Part shown: piece after piece, positions 26,305-36,936 of the stretch
Layout of the letters: each line of letters opens with the position of its first letter
Position numbering within the stretch: position 1 is the first letter of the stretch
Source of the DNA: Endocalyx cinctus
Lineage: Eukaryota; Ascomycota; Sordariomycetes; Amphisphaeriales; Apiosporaceae
Assembly: GCA_001600455.1 (NCBI GenBank)
Contig: BCKC01000006.1
Span: 2,294,001-2,358,000, forward strand
Length of the DNA stretch: 64,000 bases
Reading direction: 5' to 3'
Notes under the pieces: model-generated
What the model was told of the DNA's origin: nothing
What the model saw: only the letters and a program-made list of their open reading frames with translations
Databases searched by the model: none
Translations under genes and position numbers: made by a program

Positions 26305-27486
26305 TTAATGTTTTATTTCTTTCCTTTTCTTTTATTATCTTTTCAAGTCGAGTATTCACTATACAACGTCTTATTCAGGAGGAGAGGGAGAAAATATTAA
26401 ATATTTAAAGGTATCTTATATATGGATTTATTAATATGCCGCTATGTTATCCATATGTCAACACTGGAATCAATATTTCTCTAAGATGTTACTTTGGTAT
26501 ATTTCTATGAATATAGTGGGAGAAAAAATATATATTACATCTCATGGATAGGTTTCTATTGCCTCTAATTATACGTCACATTTCCAAGGAATTCGAGGTG
26601 ACGATGCAGACATTAAAGTCTTGCAAACCGACAATTTGTCACTCGTTCAACCATTCTTCACCCTGACTAATGGATGCTTCTTTCGTTCGATCTGCCCGTG
26701 ATGAGAGATAAGTTATCAGAGGGACAAATAATTGCCACTTCCACAATCATAGCATTACAATGTGAGTTTATGATAAACTACATTGTGTGCTGGGAGGTCC
26801 GCCTCCTGGCCAAAAAAGGGCTAATCTTAGCCGAGTAGTTGGAATAATACAAATTAACCAACTAGATAGTCTTGCTCCTAAACTGACAGAGAAAACCGTC
26901 GTTTGGTAATACATGTTTCATACCATCTATTAGTAGCCCCCATCCGAATTAAGGTTATTAATATCAGTTTATACAAGGGTAGGGGGTACGCGAGAAAGAG
27001 CTGAGCTGATAGATACAAGTCAAAGTTAAAAAGCCCAATGATATTTGTGTTGGTTCCTGGCCTCCCTATTTGATCTACGAGGCGTGAACCTGTACTTATA
27101 TAAATGTGCTTTTACTTGGGCTACTTGTAGGGTAGCTGTAGGTGCACAGTTACTAGAGATAAATGTGACCTGCTCCCCAGACAGCTTATAGTTCCAGATA
27201 TACCAACTCGATGCCTTAAAACAAGCATATGGGCCTGATTGTGCGAACGGATTCTCACTTATTTGCCTTGTTTGCTGCGCTTTGAGCAAGGCACTCCGAT
27301 TTTGGGTTTTACTAGATAGTATGTAGTAATGATAATTCTATCAAACTCTTGGGTTTGATGTAGTCACTGAATAACTCAAAAATAACCGATAAGGCTTTAA
27401 GAAGAAAAGCAAGTGAACTGTGAGTAACGGCTTTAATAAAATGGGATTAAACCTAGCTAATAACTATATATATACAATATCAAAGT
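25826..27486. other. Intergenic with a 33-base poly(A) tract
   Basis: About 1.7 kb without a supported gene. The most visible feature is an uninterrupted A run at 26268-26300. The remainder is AT-rich. Confidence 0.5.
26268..26300. repeat. Poly(A) homopolymer, 33 bases
   Basis: Uninterrupted A tract in a gene-free spacer. It could be a microsatellite or the tail of a decayed non-LTR insertion; no flanking target duplication was found by eye. Confidence 0.8.
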
Positions 27487-28425
27487 TCAAGGATAATATT
27501 CCCTCGGCCAAATATTCATCGCGGTTTTTCTCCCCGACGTCGGGGGCAGTCCGGCATGACGTGTGCGGTCATCGCCCGTACCGTTAGCGAACAGGTTTAC
27601 CCAGAATAGGGCGTTCTGCTTGATTGGTTTAAATGCTATTCCGCCATCCTCATGCTCGCGCCACACCTGTCCATCCAGGGGGTCAGCGACCGACGACGAG
27701 GGAACTTTGACGTGAGGGAACCACGTTTCGCCGGCGGTGCAATTATCTTCCAGGATGGCGAAGAAGCTAGCGGGCCGATTCCAAGATGATCCCCCGACGC
27801 CCTTGGAGTCCGGACGACGCTCCTGCGGGACCGCGAACCAGTCGGCGTGGACGTCGAAGTGCTGGCCGGGCCCGTAGCGCACCAGCTGGGGCGGCTGGAA
27901 GTCGTCGCTGGGGATGCTCAGCATCGATCCCATAAATCGCTCCGCGCGCCGCAGGACGCACTCGACCGCGGGCTCGTCGCCCGGCAGCGTGGCCGAGTGC
28001 GAGGTCCGGCGTTGGGACACCTTGCGCTGACCGTGGTTGCCCGCTAAGATCGAGGGCTGGAACAGGGACTCGCCGGCCCGCAGCAGAGAGACTACTTCGC
28101 TGGCCGAGAGGAAGTCATGGATATATATGATAAGGGGATCGACTGATATTATTTCAGTCGTATAGGAGTGTGGCTCGCAGACGAAAGCGAAGGACTGAGA
28201 ATCTGATGATAATACGGCCCGAGGAAAATTCCATAGGTTTTCCTTGAACTCGGCCCCCCAGAGCAGAGCATCTGGGTAGGAACTAGGAAATCTAGATGGG
28301 AATATATCAGTGTAGAGGAAAGAAATGGCGAGCGCCAGCGCGAAGCCAATGACGGCTACTATCCTAGATACCTTTGCTGTCGACATGGCGAGGTAGTTAC
28401 GAGGCTCAAAAAGACGGGCATTCAT
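27487..28425 (-). CDS. Prolyl 4-hydroxylase-like 2OG-Fe(II) oxygenase, membrane-anchored
   Basis: Intronless gene of 312 residues. A single hydrophobic segment at about residues 20-37 suggests a type II membrane protein with the catalytic domain in the secretory-pathway lumen. The double-stranded beta-helix core has the iron ligands H193-x-D195 in YGPGQHFDVHAD and distal H290 in RTRHAGLP, with K300 in GRKTAMNIW placed to bind 2-oxoglutarate. These match the P4H alpha-subunit family, which uses O2 and 2-oxoglutarate to hydroxylate proline in proteins or peptides; fungal relatives can also hydroxylate small molecules. Start could be the Met at residue 14 (28386), which keeps the anchor. The region around 27750-28090 is notably GC-rich compared with its flanks. 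Confidence 0.88.
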   Translation of the reverse strand: MNARLFEPRNYLAMSTAKVSRIVAVIGFALALAISFLYTDIFPSRFPSSYPDALLWGAEFKENLWNFPRAVLSSDSQSFAFVCEPHSYTTEIISVDPLIIYIHDFLSASEVVSLLRAGESLFQPSILAGNHGQRKVSQRRTSHSATLPGDEPAVECVLRRAERFMGSMLSIPSDDFQPPQLVRYGPGQHFDVHADWFAVPQERRPDSKGVGGSSWNRPASFFAILEDNCTAGETWFPHVKVPSSSVADPLDGQVWREHEDGGIAFKPIKQNALFWVNLFANGTGDDRTRHAGLPPTSGRKTAMNIWPREYYP

Positions 28426-29712
28426 TCATTGCCGAAGTCGTATTTAGCACCTACTTAATTAGTGGGCAATGCCGCTTGAAAACAGTGATGTCTTTTCTTT
28501 GGTAGGGCAGTGATGTAGAACACGTAATGGCTGTATGCAGCATTGCGAAGGTTGCCACACCATCAGACAAGTAGAACACGTTTTGTCCCCCCACATGGAC
28601 CCGAAATTGTATTGTGGCAGCACTGCAAACTAAAGGAGAAATTAGCAACGGAGGCTTGGCGAGCCAAGCGAGGTTTGAAGCTAGGGGTTCAACGATTTAT
28701 ACTGTACATATATATACGTACGCATTATACTAACCACGGATTTATGTCTGTTGATAGGTGTGGATATCCGCAAGCTTCCGCAAGGCTTAGCCACTCTTGT
28801 CACACACAAGAAGAAGCTTAAACAAATCTATATGGATATGTAAATCACTGACAAGGTAATTTGCCTGACCGAAGGGGATATATACGTATAAGTGTCACCG
28901 AGGTTACTCCACCATGACTATTAACTTCGAATTGATTGGAGACTTTCTATATGCCACAAAGCTTGCGGAGTATCTTCAAGTATATACACTACGGTCTACT
29001 AGAAATACACAGTAAAGAATCCTCTTAAAATTTCTAGCCAACCTTTGAGTAAGGTGAGAGTTAACCTAATATTCATATGGATTCAACATAATTATAGGTA
29101 CTTAGATTTTTAGAACCAATAGCGATAGCAATAACGACAGCAATAGTAATATTACCATCTACATACCTTTTATCTTGATTAAATTGAAACAAAGTAAATA
29201 TAATCCGTATTAAGAATCTTACAGAAAAGATATAAGCAAATTTATGGTAAGGGTCTTCTACGCTAGCTGGCTGGCCGGCTAGATGACAAGGAACAAGGCT
29301 TTGGTACTCCGTATACGCGTAATATACTAGGAAAAACTGTGGATTTGAGCAAGGGTTATCTTTGAAGAACTATTCTAGCGCGTTATGATCGGCATTGTCA
29401 AGATTGCGCAATGGGGAGGTGTCAGTAAAATTGGCATATGGCAATACGATACGGCCAATTTAGTGCACGGGTGCATATGGGACAAGAGGCAATGTGAAGA
29501 CGTTTGACAGGTGAATCGAGAATATGAATATGGATACAAATACGGCTGACGATCTTCACCTTGGAGGAAAAGAAAAACTTCATCATCATCACAACACAAC
29601 TCAATCAAGTCTTTCTTTCTCTTGTAGTCCTGCTTCGGATTCTAAAGTCGCTCTTTGACGTCGCATTTACTCCAATATATTCTTAATATCTTCACAGAAC
29701 ATAAAAGTCAAA
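28426..29712. promoter_or_regulatory. Divergent spacer, hydroxylase-like gene / dioxygenase gene 1
   Basis: 1287 bases between two divergent starts; must contain both promoters. CT-rich and CATCATCATCACAACACAACTC-like sequence lies just upstream of the dioxygenase start. No additional gene is seen. Confidence 0.45.
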
Positions 29713-30879
29713 ATGCGTTTTATCGCTACCCTCGCTTCCGCTACCCTTCTGGCTAGCTCCGCCCTTGCCCACGGCGACATCGCCCATGAGATCAAGGAGC
29801 GCAGCGAATTCCTCGCCACGCAGAAGCGCACCAGCTTGAGCCACTGCTCCTCGCAGCTCAAGGCTCGGGGTATGAGCGATCGTAACGTCCAGCGACGTGC
29901 CGAGGCCGTCGCCGACGCGCGCGTCAAGAGAGGCCTGAAGAAGCGAACTTTCGATTCCGTCCTGGACACCGACCACAACAAGACCTCGAGCGGCTACAGC
30001 TCCTCCACGGCGGCCTCGGCCTTGTTCGCCGACTACAACTCCTGCCTCTTGACCCCCATCGTCACCCAGGGCCCTTACTACGTCGCCGACGAGTGGATCC
30101 GACGCGACATCGGCGAGGACCTCGAGGGTGTCCCCGTCGTCCTCGACTTCCAGGTCGTCGACATCAACACCTGCGAGCCCATGGCTAACACCTACCTCGA
30201 GATCTGGCACGCCAACACCACCGGCGTCTACTCCGGCGTCGCCGTCGATGGTAACGGAAACGGATCGTCCGACCAGGGCAACTTGAACAAGACCTTTGGC
30301 CGTGGTGTCCAGCAGACCAACTCCGACGGTGTCGCCCAGTTCGAGTCCATCTTCCCTGGTCACTACACCGGACGTGCCATCCATATCCACACCGTCGGTA
30401 AGTTCTAAAACAGGAAGCTAACCAAATTTTTTTTTCCCGTCCTTCCTGAAATATCTTCCCCACCTTTAAAAAAAAAACTTGGAATTAACCCTTGTCTATT
30501 AATAGTGCACGATAACGCCACCGCGCTCGCGAACAGCACTCTCGGCGTCAGTACCGCCGCCAACCACGTCGGTCAGGTCTTCTTCGACCAGGACGTCATC
30601 TCCCTCGTCGAAGCTACCTACCCTTATACCACCAACGAGCAAGTTCTGACCACCAACGCCGAGGACGCCATCCTCTCGACCGAGACCGCCACCGACGGCG
30701 TCGACCCCGTCATGGAGTACGTCATGCTCGGCGACAGCATTGAGGATGGTATCTTCGCCTGGGTTTCCTTCGGCGTTAACGCTACCTATTCCAAGGTTCT
30801 CGACCCCGTTGTCTTCCTCACCGAGGATGGTGGCGTTGACAACCCCAACTGGAACGACGATGACGGTCGCCCTCTCTAA
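29713..30879 (+). CDS. Secreted intradiol ring-cleavage dioxygenase-like protein (paralogue 1)
   Basis: Two exons: 29713-30397 and 30506-30879, giving 352 residues. An N-terminal signal peptide (about 1-19, cut near ALA-HG) points to secretion. The C-terminal two thirds match the intradiol dioxygenase fold: TQGPYYV at 118-124 supplies the first Tyr, and FPGHYTGRAIHIH at 214-226 supplies a Tyr and two His, the four ligands expected for non-haem Fe(III). These enzymes open catechol-type rings between the two hydroxyls; extracellular fungal versions are linked to lignin-derived or plant phenolics. The intron interrupts the codon after the HIH ligands. The gene is strongly GC-biased at third positions. 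A convergent paralogue lies 1.25 kb downstream. Confidence 0.9.
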
Positions 30880-31083
30880 ATGGATGGCGCGCTCAATCAA
30901 GTCGTCCGGATTGAAGAGTTGGAAAAAAAAAAGAAGTTTAACTTTTTGTCTGTGTTCTGATGATTAGATCTTTTTGTTTATATATTACTTCTTACGCAAG
31001 CATCGCATGGAGCGATGAATGAGCTTCAACTGTATAAATCTTGTCTCTTACCCCATAACCCCTTGTATATAGAACTTCGTCTT

Positions 31084-31123
<40 letters not shown>

Positions 31124-32132
31124 AAACAGTTATGGGACATGAAACAATTTAGACCATATTTGGAGTGAATGTTAGATCGATCGATTGTGTATATGTATAT
31201 TAGTAGCAGCTATGCCGAACGTCAAAGCTCTTAAGCGGCATCCACTACATAGGCCCTTTGTCATGTGGGTCATTACATCTGCGAAGGACAATAGCTCAGC
31301 ATAGAGTCAACGTACATGTAATACTTCAGGATGTATGAAACATATAGTAAGCATAGGAATCTATATATCTAATTAGGTATTATAACTGGAGGTACTGGAA
31401 GATGTTTGATATAACCGACTGACCTAATCGAGCTTAAGTGATGTTATGTCCCTTAGGACGTTTGAGATTGTGTTTATAGTGACTTATAAGTACCCGCCTA
31501 GCAGTACGGAGTAAGCTTACATCTTGCAAAATGGCCTAAGTCTCGAATTAGTTTAAAGTCGGAAGCAAAAGCAGAATAGCAACGGGGATTGGAAAGCATA
31601 ATAGTAAGATGTAACCGAATAGAAGACCTGAGAGACTCAGGCATTACGGAATTCCGAACGTTGAAAAGTGGTGTAATGTGATAGGTCAACTGAAAATTAA
31701 AATACGAGGTATACGTAATGAATGTGCATCGGTATCAACTAAATCACTAGAAATAGATCCTCAATGGACAATGGCCCACTATCTCATTTGGCAAGTCTTG
31801 GCAAAGTCTCATAGAAATTAACAAGCAAATCAGTATTGAATAAAGGTGAAAAAAAGAGAAAAAGAAAAAAGAAAAGAAAAGGAAAGAAAAGGGGGAAAAT
31901 ACACACGATGCACAAACTTAGGCGGAATGGTAGATTTTCAGAGGCATAATGAAATGGTGGTATATACGCAACTTGAATTGTATTTACACACGAAGTATCT
32001 AATAACTTTGCTCTATGTACAATAAGATATATTGACAAAATACACACATTCTAACTTTTAACACCCAGTAGACTATTATTTTCTTCTCCTTCCTATTCAT
32101 CTCCCAACATCATCGCTTAAAAAATCCCCCCT
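30880..32132. other. Convergent spacer between the two dioxygenase genes
   Basis: 1253 bases holding the 3' ends of both dioxygenase genes. It contains the T22-A23 palindrome (listed separately) and a purine-rich A/G tract at about 31848-31897. No gene is seen. Confidence 0.5.
31082..31126. repeat. T22-A23 perfect palindrome
   Basis: 22 T bases directly followed by 23 A bases, giving a self-complementary 44-45 bp block about 200 bp past the stop of dioxygenase 1. It could act as a hairpin-forming or nucleosome-excluding element, or be an assembly artefact where two homopolymers were joined. Confidence 0.85.
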
Positions 32133-33275
32133 TTAGGCGGAAGCCGAAGCGGAAGCTGAAGCGGAAGAGGAAGCGGTAGCGGAAGCAGCGATCGAGGACG
32201 AAGAGCTGCAGTAAGCAGGGAGGTCGGGGAGAGGAGGGTCATCGGGGTTGAGGTTGATCATCAGGAAGCAAGGGTCCTCGATGCCGCCGTCGGCGGTATG
32301 GAAGACGGCCGAGTCGACCTCGTAGACGGCGGTCGGGTCGATGCCGACGCCGACCCAGGCGAAGATGCCGTCCGAGATGGTGTCGCCGAGAAGCACGTAG
32401 TTGACCATCGGGTCGACGCCGGTGGCCTCGGCCTCCTGCACGACGATGGTGTCCTCGTCGTTCTTGGTCCAGCTCTGGGTGTTCAGGGTGTACGGGTACA
32501 AGGTCTCGAGCTCGTCGAGGAGGTCCTGGTCGAAGAAGACCTGGCCGATATGGGGCGTCGCGTTACCGCCGGTGATGGTACCGTTCGCGAGCTCGCTCCA
32601 GTTGCCGGGCGCGTGGGCGAGGAGGTGGATGTGGTGCGTGCGGCCGGTGTAGTGGCCGGGCATGATGGACTGGAAGCCGACGACGCCGTCAGAGTCGGAT
32701 ACCTGGATACCGCGGAGCCAGGTGGTGTTCAAGCCGGCCTGGGCGTCGATACCGGAGTACCAACCGGTGGCGTTGCAGTGCCAGTAGTCGACGGCGACGC
32801 CCTCGAGGGGCTCGCAGGTGTTGGTGTCGATGAACTGGACGTCCATGTAGAGCGGGACGCCGACCTCGTTCTCCGTCACGTTGGAGCGGATCATCTCGCC
32901 CGTGACGTAGTAAGGGCCCTGGGTGGTCTCGGGCACGAGCGCGCACGAGTTGTTTCCGGCGAAGAGGATGGAAGGGTCGGTCTCCTGCGTGACGCCGGTG
33001 AGGTTGGAGTGGTGGGACGTGTTCAGGGCCACGTCCAAGTCACGCTGCTCCAGGACGACGCGCTTCTGCATCTTGGACACCAAGTCCTGGCGGCGGCGGG
33101 CGGCGGCCTCGTTGACGCCGCGGGCCTCGAGGGCGGCGTGGCAAGACGCGAGCGAACGGGTCTTGGCGAGCGCGGACTTGCGCTGGAGAGCCTCGGCGGC
33201 GTGGTCCTCTCCCGGGTGAGCGAAAACGCCGCTCGCCGCGAGGGACCAAAAGGCAAGGTTTTGAAGCTGAACCAT
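32133..33275 (-). CDS. Secreted intradiol ring-cleavage dioxygenase-like protein (paralogue 2)
   Basis: Intronless gene of 380 residues with a signal peptide (about 1-19, ending VFA-HP). It parallels paralogue 1 along its length: an N-terminal Lys/Arg/Ala-rich segment with a SCHAALEARG block, then ETTQGPYYV for the first Tyr ligand, DTNTCEPL, DYWHCNATGWYSG, MPGHYTGRTHHIH for Tyr plus two His ligands, GQVFFDQDL and VNYVLLGD. Paralogue 2 differs by lacking an intron and by a Ser/Ala-repeat tail (about the last 25 residues), which may be a linker or cell-wall segment. The reaction should again be intradiol cleavage of catechol-type substrates outside the cell. A long antisense open frame is a by-product of its strong GC bias. 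Confidence 0.9.
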   Translation of the reverse strand: MVQLQNLAFWSLAASGVFAHPGEDHAAEALQRKSALAKTRSLASCHAALEARGVNEAAARRRQDLVSKMQKRVVLEQRDLDVALNTSHHSNLTGVTQETDPSILFAGNNSCALVPETTQGPYYVTGEMIRSNVTENEVGVPLYMDVQFIDTNTCEPLEGVAVDYWHCNATGWYSGIDAQAGLNTTWLRGIQVSDSDGVVGFQSIMPGHYTGRTHHIHLLAHAPGNWSELANGTITGGNATPHIGQVFFDQDLLDELETLYPYTLNTQSWTKNDEDTIVVQEAEATGVDPMVNYVLLGDTISDGIFAWVGVGIDPTAVYEVDSAVFHTADGGIEDPCFLMINLNPDDPPLPDLPAYCSSSSSIAASATASSSASASASASA

Positions 33276-35209
33276 TTTGACAGACTTGCACTAGTGATAT
33301 GAAGTCGAGGACAGAAAAGCCTTTAAAAAGAAAGAATGAATGGGGGTGTGAGAAAGGTACTCAGAGAGTGTGAAGTTGAAAGAGTGCGTGGTGGTTGGTC
33401 CAAAAGAAAATCCCGGAGATGTAGACATCGTCCTCTTTTATCCTCTTCGCTGATCGTGCCAAGTGATGAAAGCCTGCATCATCCAGGTTGCCGTGAACCC
33501 AATTGCCAAGAGTCATAAGCATTTTTTTTTTAATTTAGGTTGCATCTTCGAACATCTTCGTACGTATTCTTCAACTCCTGCCAAGAGTTATAATACTTGT
33601 CATGGCATTGCCATTGATATTATCTATTCACACATGGGAGGAAAAAAAGCTTTGGTGATAGGTTTAATGGTAACGCTTTAGTACGTAGACATACCCTAGA
33701 GGGAAGGTGATGTGCCTATCAATGGAGTTTTAAACTTTTGCCCAGATCGACTTGGGGTGCTAGCCAGCTAGCGTACCCATTTCCGTTTGAAGATGGGATA
33801 ATAAAGGAGTACAAGTCATTGGAAGGTAGCGTGGTATACTTTATGGGCATGCCGGCTGCTTCAAGGTCGATGTCAAGGTTAAGGTAAAGGACGGAATGTT
33901 CCGAAATAGGGAAGATGATGAATAGAAGAGCGACGATTGGATGAAATCGGCACGTTGCGTAGGAGATTTAAAGATAAGTACGCGTCTTTGTGGAGATCGG
34001 CGGGCTTAGCTAGATGGATCTACCATGGTAAATAAACATCAATTTCTATTCCCTTTTTTTTCCAGTCCCTTTTTTTATCTTGCTTTAAACTACGAAGTAA
34101 TGAACCGTTTAGGTAGCTATAAAGGTTCTTTTAATCCATTCAACTCAAAGGATGTTTCAATACTAACGAGTTACGGCAGTTGTGTATATATAGCAACTTT
34201 TTTTTTCTTGTCTTTACATAGTAGGAGTCTCTTGTCCTCCCACATCCCGAAAAGGAGGTCCCACATCCAGATGGAGCCTCATTGATGAGGCTTTTGCCAC
34301 CCTTGCGGCCCTGTACGCCCAGCCAGCCAGCCCGCCCTAGATATGTCATATCCACTTATATACATAGTACAGTTAATTAGCGTACATGCGGTACTACCTA
34401 GATGAATGGCGTCGTCTTCTTCCCTACCACCCTACGACCCTTCATCTCATCTATGACGAGCTACCGAGGCGGCACTGATCTGGTAGGTTTCCCGTGTCAT
34501 TGTTTAGATATGCAGTGCGTACGTGTATTGCAGTATCATAGTAGTATCCATCAAAAGGCTAATATTGATAATTCATCATGGATATTATATCTTCTTGCCG
34601 AGAACTGGTTACTAACTAGCTGCATTAGTGTCGTCTTTATTCTATTACCACCAATCGGGTGAGATACAAATGTAAAGCGTGAATCCTCAGATATTCATCA
34701 ACAAGCTACGAATATCCATGTTCCCGGTGATCGCATAGTATGGTAGACTCCAAGAGAAAATACGCGAAGAATCCTGGTTACATTGTACTATGTAACCGTC
34801 TCCTCAGTCTACTATGTACATATATCTGCCGTACCTTCTTCCTCGCTTGTAAGGTGACCCACAGTTTTATGGGAAGGCTTTATCATTCTTGTTCTTACAA
34901 AGAAAACGGTCCGAATCTAGGGGTCCGATTATTCGTATCTCCATCAGGACGGAAGCAAAAGCTTCCAATTCCAGAAGAGTTCTTTCAACACGCTAATTTG
35001 GCAGGTCTTTCTCAGTTCGTAGAGTGCATGAATATTCAGTAAGGGGGTAGTCGTCAAGACGACCTTGACTCGAGTCCCTCGTCACCCACTCACCGACTTC
35101 TAGCAGCAATAGCCAAGTGTTGGTGATTGAATGGTGCCAATGATACCTTTGATTATGTCGTAGTCTATGTGTATACATTAATCCTCAGGTAAAATGGTGT
35201 CGTTATGAC
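33276..35209. other. 1.9-kb gene-free stretch
   Basis: Contains the promoter of dioxygenase 2 (purine-rich near 33315-33345). It also has a small hairpin, GCCTCAT-TG-ATGAGGC, at 34276-34291 followed by TTTT. Short open frames have no recognisable product. Confidence 0.45.
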
Positions 35210-36382
35210 CTATTTGATCTTGACTCCTAGCGCGTCGTATATGGCCGCTATGTATTCCTTCGATGCCGTATTGCCTATAAGGCTATTGGATCTCACGTTC
35301 ATCGCGTAAGTGATCGTAATGCCGCGTCCTACGTCCATGATAGCAAGAGAGCCACCCGATCCGCCCCAGTAGGCGATTTGACCGGCCGGTAGCCAGTCGT
35401 CCACCCACGACTCCCCCTCTCCCCTCAGAGCATACCCGATACCGAACCGAATGGGCGTTCCGACGACGACGTCGATTCCTTTAGCCTGCTCTTCGAAAAT
35501 CAAGTCTACCGTTGACTTCGAGAGCAGACCGCGCTTCTCCTTGCCCGCGTCGTCTACTTGACCGGCGAGCGTGACGTGAGAGAGCATCGCGTTGAGCGAG
35601 CGCGCGTTACCGTACCCGTTCGAAGCGCCCACCTCGCCCTCTCTCCACGCCTTCCTCCTCCCCATATCAGGCGGCGGCATTGGATTTCCGATCGCCTTCA
35701 TGAAGAAAGGGCCGGGCTTAAAATCGGGCGCCGCAGCTGACGCGGGAGCGGGGATGAATTCGGAAAGGCGAGAAGCGTCCTTTTCCGAGAGGCCCATCTG
35801 AAAGTCGGCCACCAAAGGACCGGCGATCCTGCCGGCGACGAATTCCTTCAGGCTCAGGCCCGTCGCGCGACGCACGACCTCGCTCAGGAGGTGGCCGAAG
35901 TTCCACGCGTGGTACCCCGAAGCCGTGCCGGGTTCCCACCAAGGGGCCTGGGCGGCCAATTTCGCGGCCGAGGGCGGGACGTCGCAGATCTCGTCCATCG
36001 ATATCTTCTCGTCCCAGCCCGCGACCCCGGAGGTGTGCGACAGCAGGTGGCGGATCTCGACGTTTTCCTTGCCGTTGGCGGCGAACTCGGGCCAGTATTT
36101 GCACACCTTATCGTAAACCGAGACGTCGCCGCTGTCGACGAGCGTCAGGACCGCGAGGCTGGATATCGTCTTGGTGTTCGATGCTAAAGGCACGAGCGTG
36201 TCTTCGGACCAAGGCTGGGTCCGGGACGCGTCGACGAATCCGCCCCAGAGATCGACGACGTCCTCGCCATTCACGTTGACGGCGATGGTAGCACCGATTT
36301 CCTCGCCGGAGTCGAGGTGTTTTTGAAAAGCTGCTCGAACTTTTTCAAAGCGCGGGGAACATTTTCCATGTATTTGTGCCAT
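35210..36382 (-). CDS. Serine beta-lactamase-fold hydrolase or acyltransferase (class C-like)
   Basis: Intronless gene of 390 residues in the beta-lactamase/transpeptidase-like superfamily. The catalytic SxxK is S68-N-T-K71 in PLASNTKTIS; HLLSHTSGV follows at about 112-120; a Tyr in GYHAWNFG (Y157) fits the second motif; WGGSGGSLAIM near the C-terminus fits the third. Members include esterases such as EstB, bacterial-type lipases and LovD-like acyltransferases that move an acyl group from a polyketide synthase to an acceptor. The short distance to the NR-PKS (555 bp, same strand, upstream of the PKS 3' end) makes a LovD-like or product-hydrolysing role worth considering, but overall sequence looks closer to general esterases. 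No signal peptide is seen. Confidence 0.87.
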   Translation of the reverse strand: MAQIHGKCSPRFEKVRAAFQKHLDSGEEIGATIAVNVNGEDVVDLWGGFVDASRTQPWSEDTLVPLASNTKTISSLAVLTLVDSGDVSVYDKVCKYWPEFAANGKENVEIRHLLSHTSGVAGWDEKISMDEICDVPPSAAKLAAQAPWWEPGTASGYHAWNFGHLLSEVVRRATGLSLKEFVAGRIAGPLVADFQMGLSEKDASRLSEFIPAPASAAAPDFKPGPFFMKAIGNPMPPPDMGRRKAWREGEVGASNGYGNARSLNAMLSHVTLAGQVDDAGKEKRGLLSKSTVDLIFEEQAKGIDVVVGTPIRFGIGYALRGEGESWVDDWLPAGQIAYWGGSGGSLAIMDVGRGITITYAMNVRSNSLIGNTASKEYIAAIYDALGVKIK

Positions 36383-36936
36383 GAGGTTTTTTTTTTTTTT
36401 TGACTATTTTGAAGAACGTATAGTATTTGTAAATTGAAGGACTCTGTCTCTGTTATTGAGGACGATAGAGAAGAATATCAACTTCATTTTCACAGAAATC
36501 ATGTTGCGATATTTATACAGATATTCTTTTCGAGAAAGATGTAGAAGAAAATTAAGCTCTTTGGACTGTAATCAACCCCTTTTCGCTCAGGATTCAGGAA
36601 TAATACGATATCGTGGAGTAGTCCGTATATTGTCCTAGTGTCGTAAAGTAAAGTGCCGGGCGTAAGTCACTCCGCGATGATCAGCATATTTTCAAAATCT
36701 CGAATCACGAACCAATCAAAAGCCAGAGAATCCGAGGGTAAGATTTCAAATAGGACTAGTCATATTCTATATTTTAGCAGTGCGCCTACTGTATAAAATC
36801 TTGTTTGGCTTAAATTATGCCCTACGGTCAATTTAGACCACTGTAAAGTCCACTGTAAAGTCCACTGTAAAATCCGCCGTAAAATAAGCACTAACTACGG
36901 AAAGCTAACCCCCCATAATCCGTCATCCGTAAGTTT
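36383..36936. other. Spacer between the hydrolase start and the NR-PKS stop
   Basis: 554 bases with the hydrolase promoter (a T run at about 36388-36401) and the PKS 3' region, including the 12-bp tandem repeat described separately. No gene is seen. Confidence 0.5.
36839..36884. repeat. 12-bp tandem repeat, about 3.8 copies
   Basis: Unit CACTGTAAAGTC repeated three times (third copy with one change, AAAATC) followed by a degenerate partial copy CGCCGTAAAA. It lies about 50 bp beyond the NR-PKS stop, in its 3' region. Confidence 0.8.

Noticed and set aside
32298..33302. Long open frame on the plus strand antisense to dioxygenase paralogue 2
   Set aside because: Its Gly/Val/Asp-rich composition is the mirror of a GC-biased coding strand; the minus strand encodes a recognisable enzyme with signal peptide and ligand motifs.
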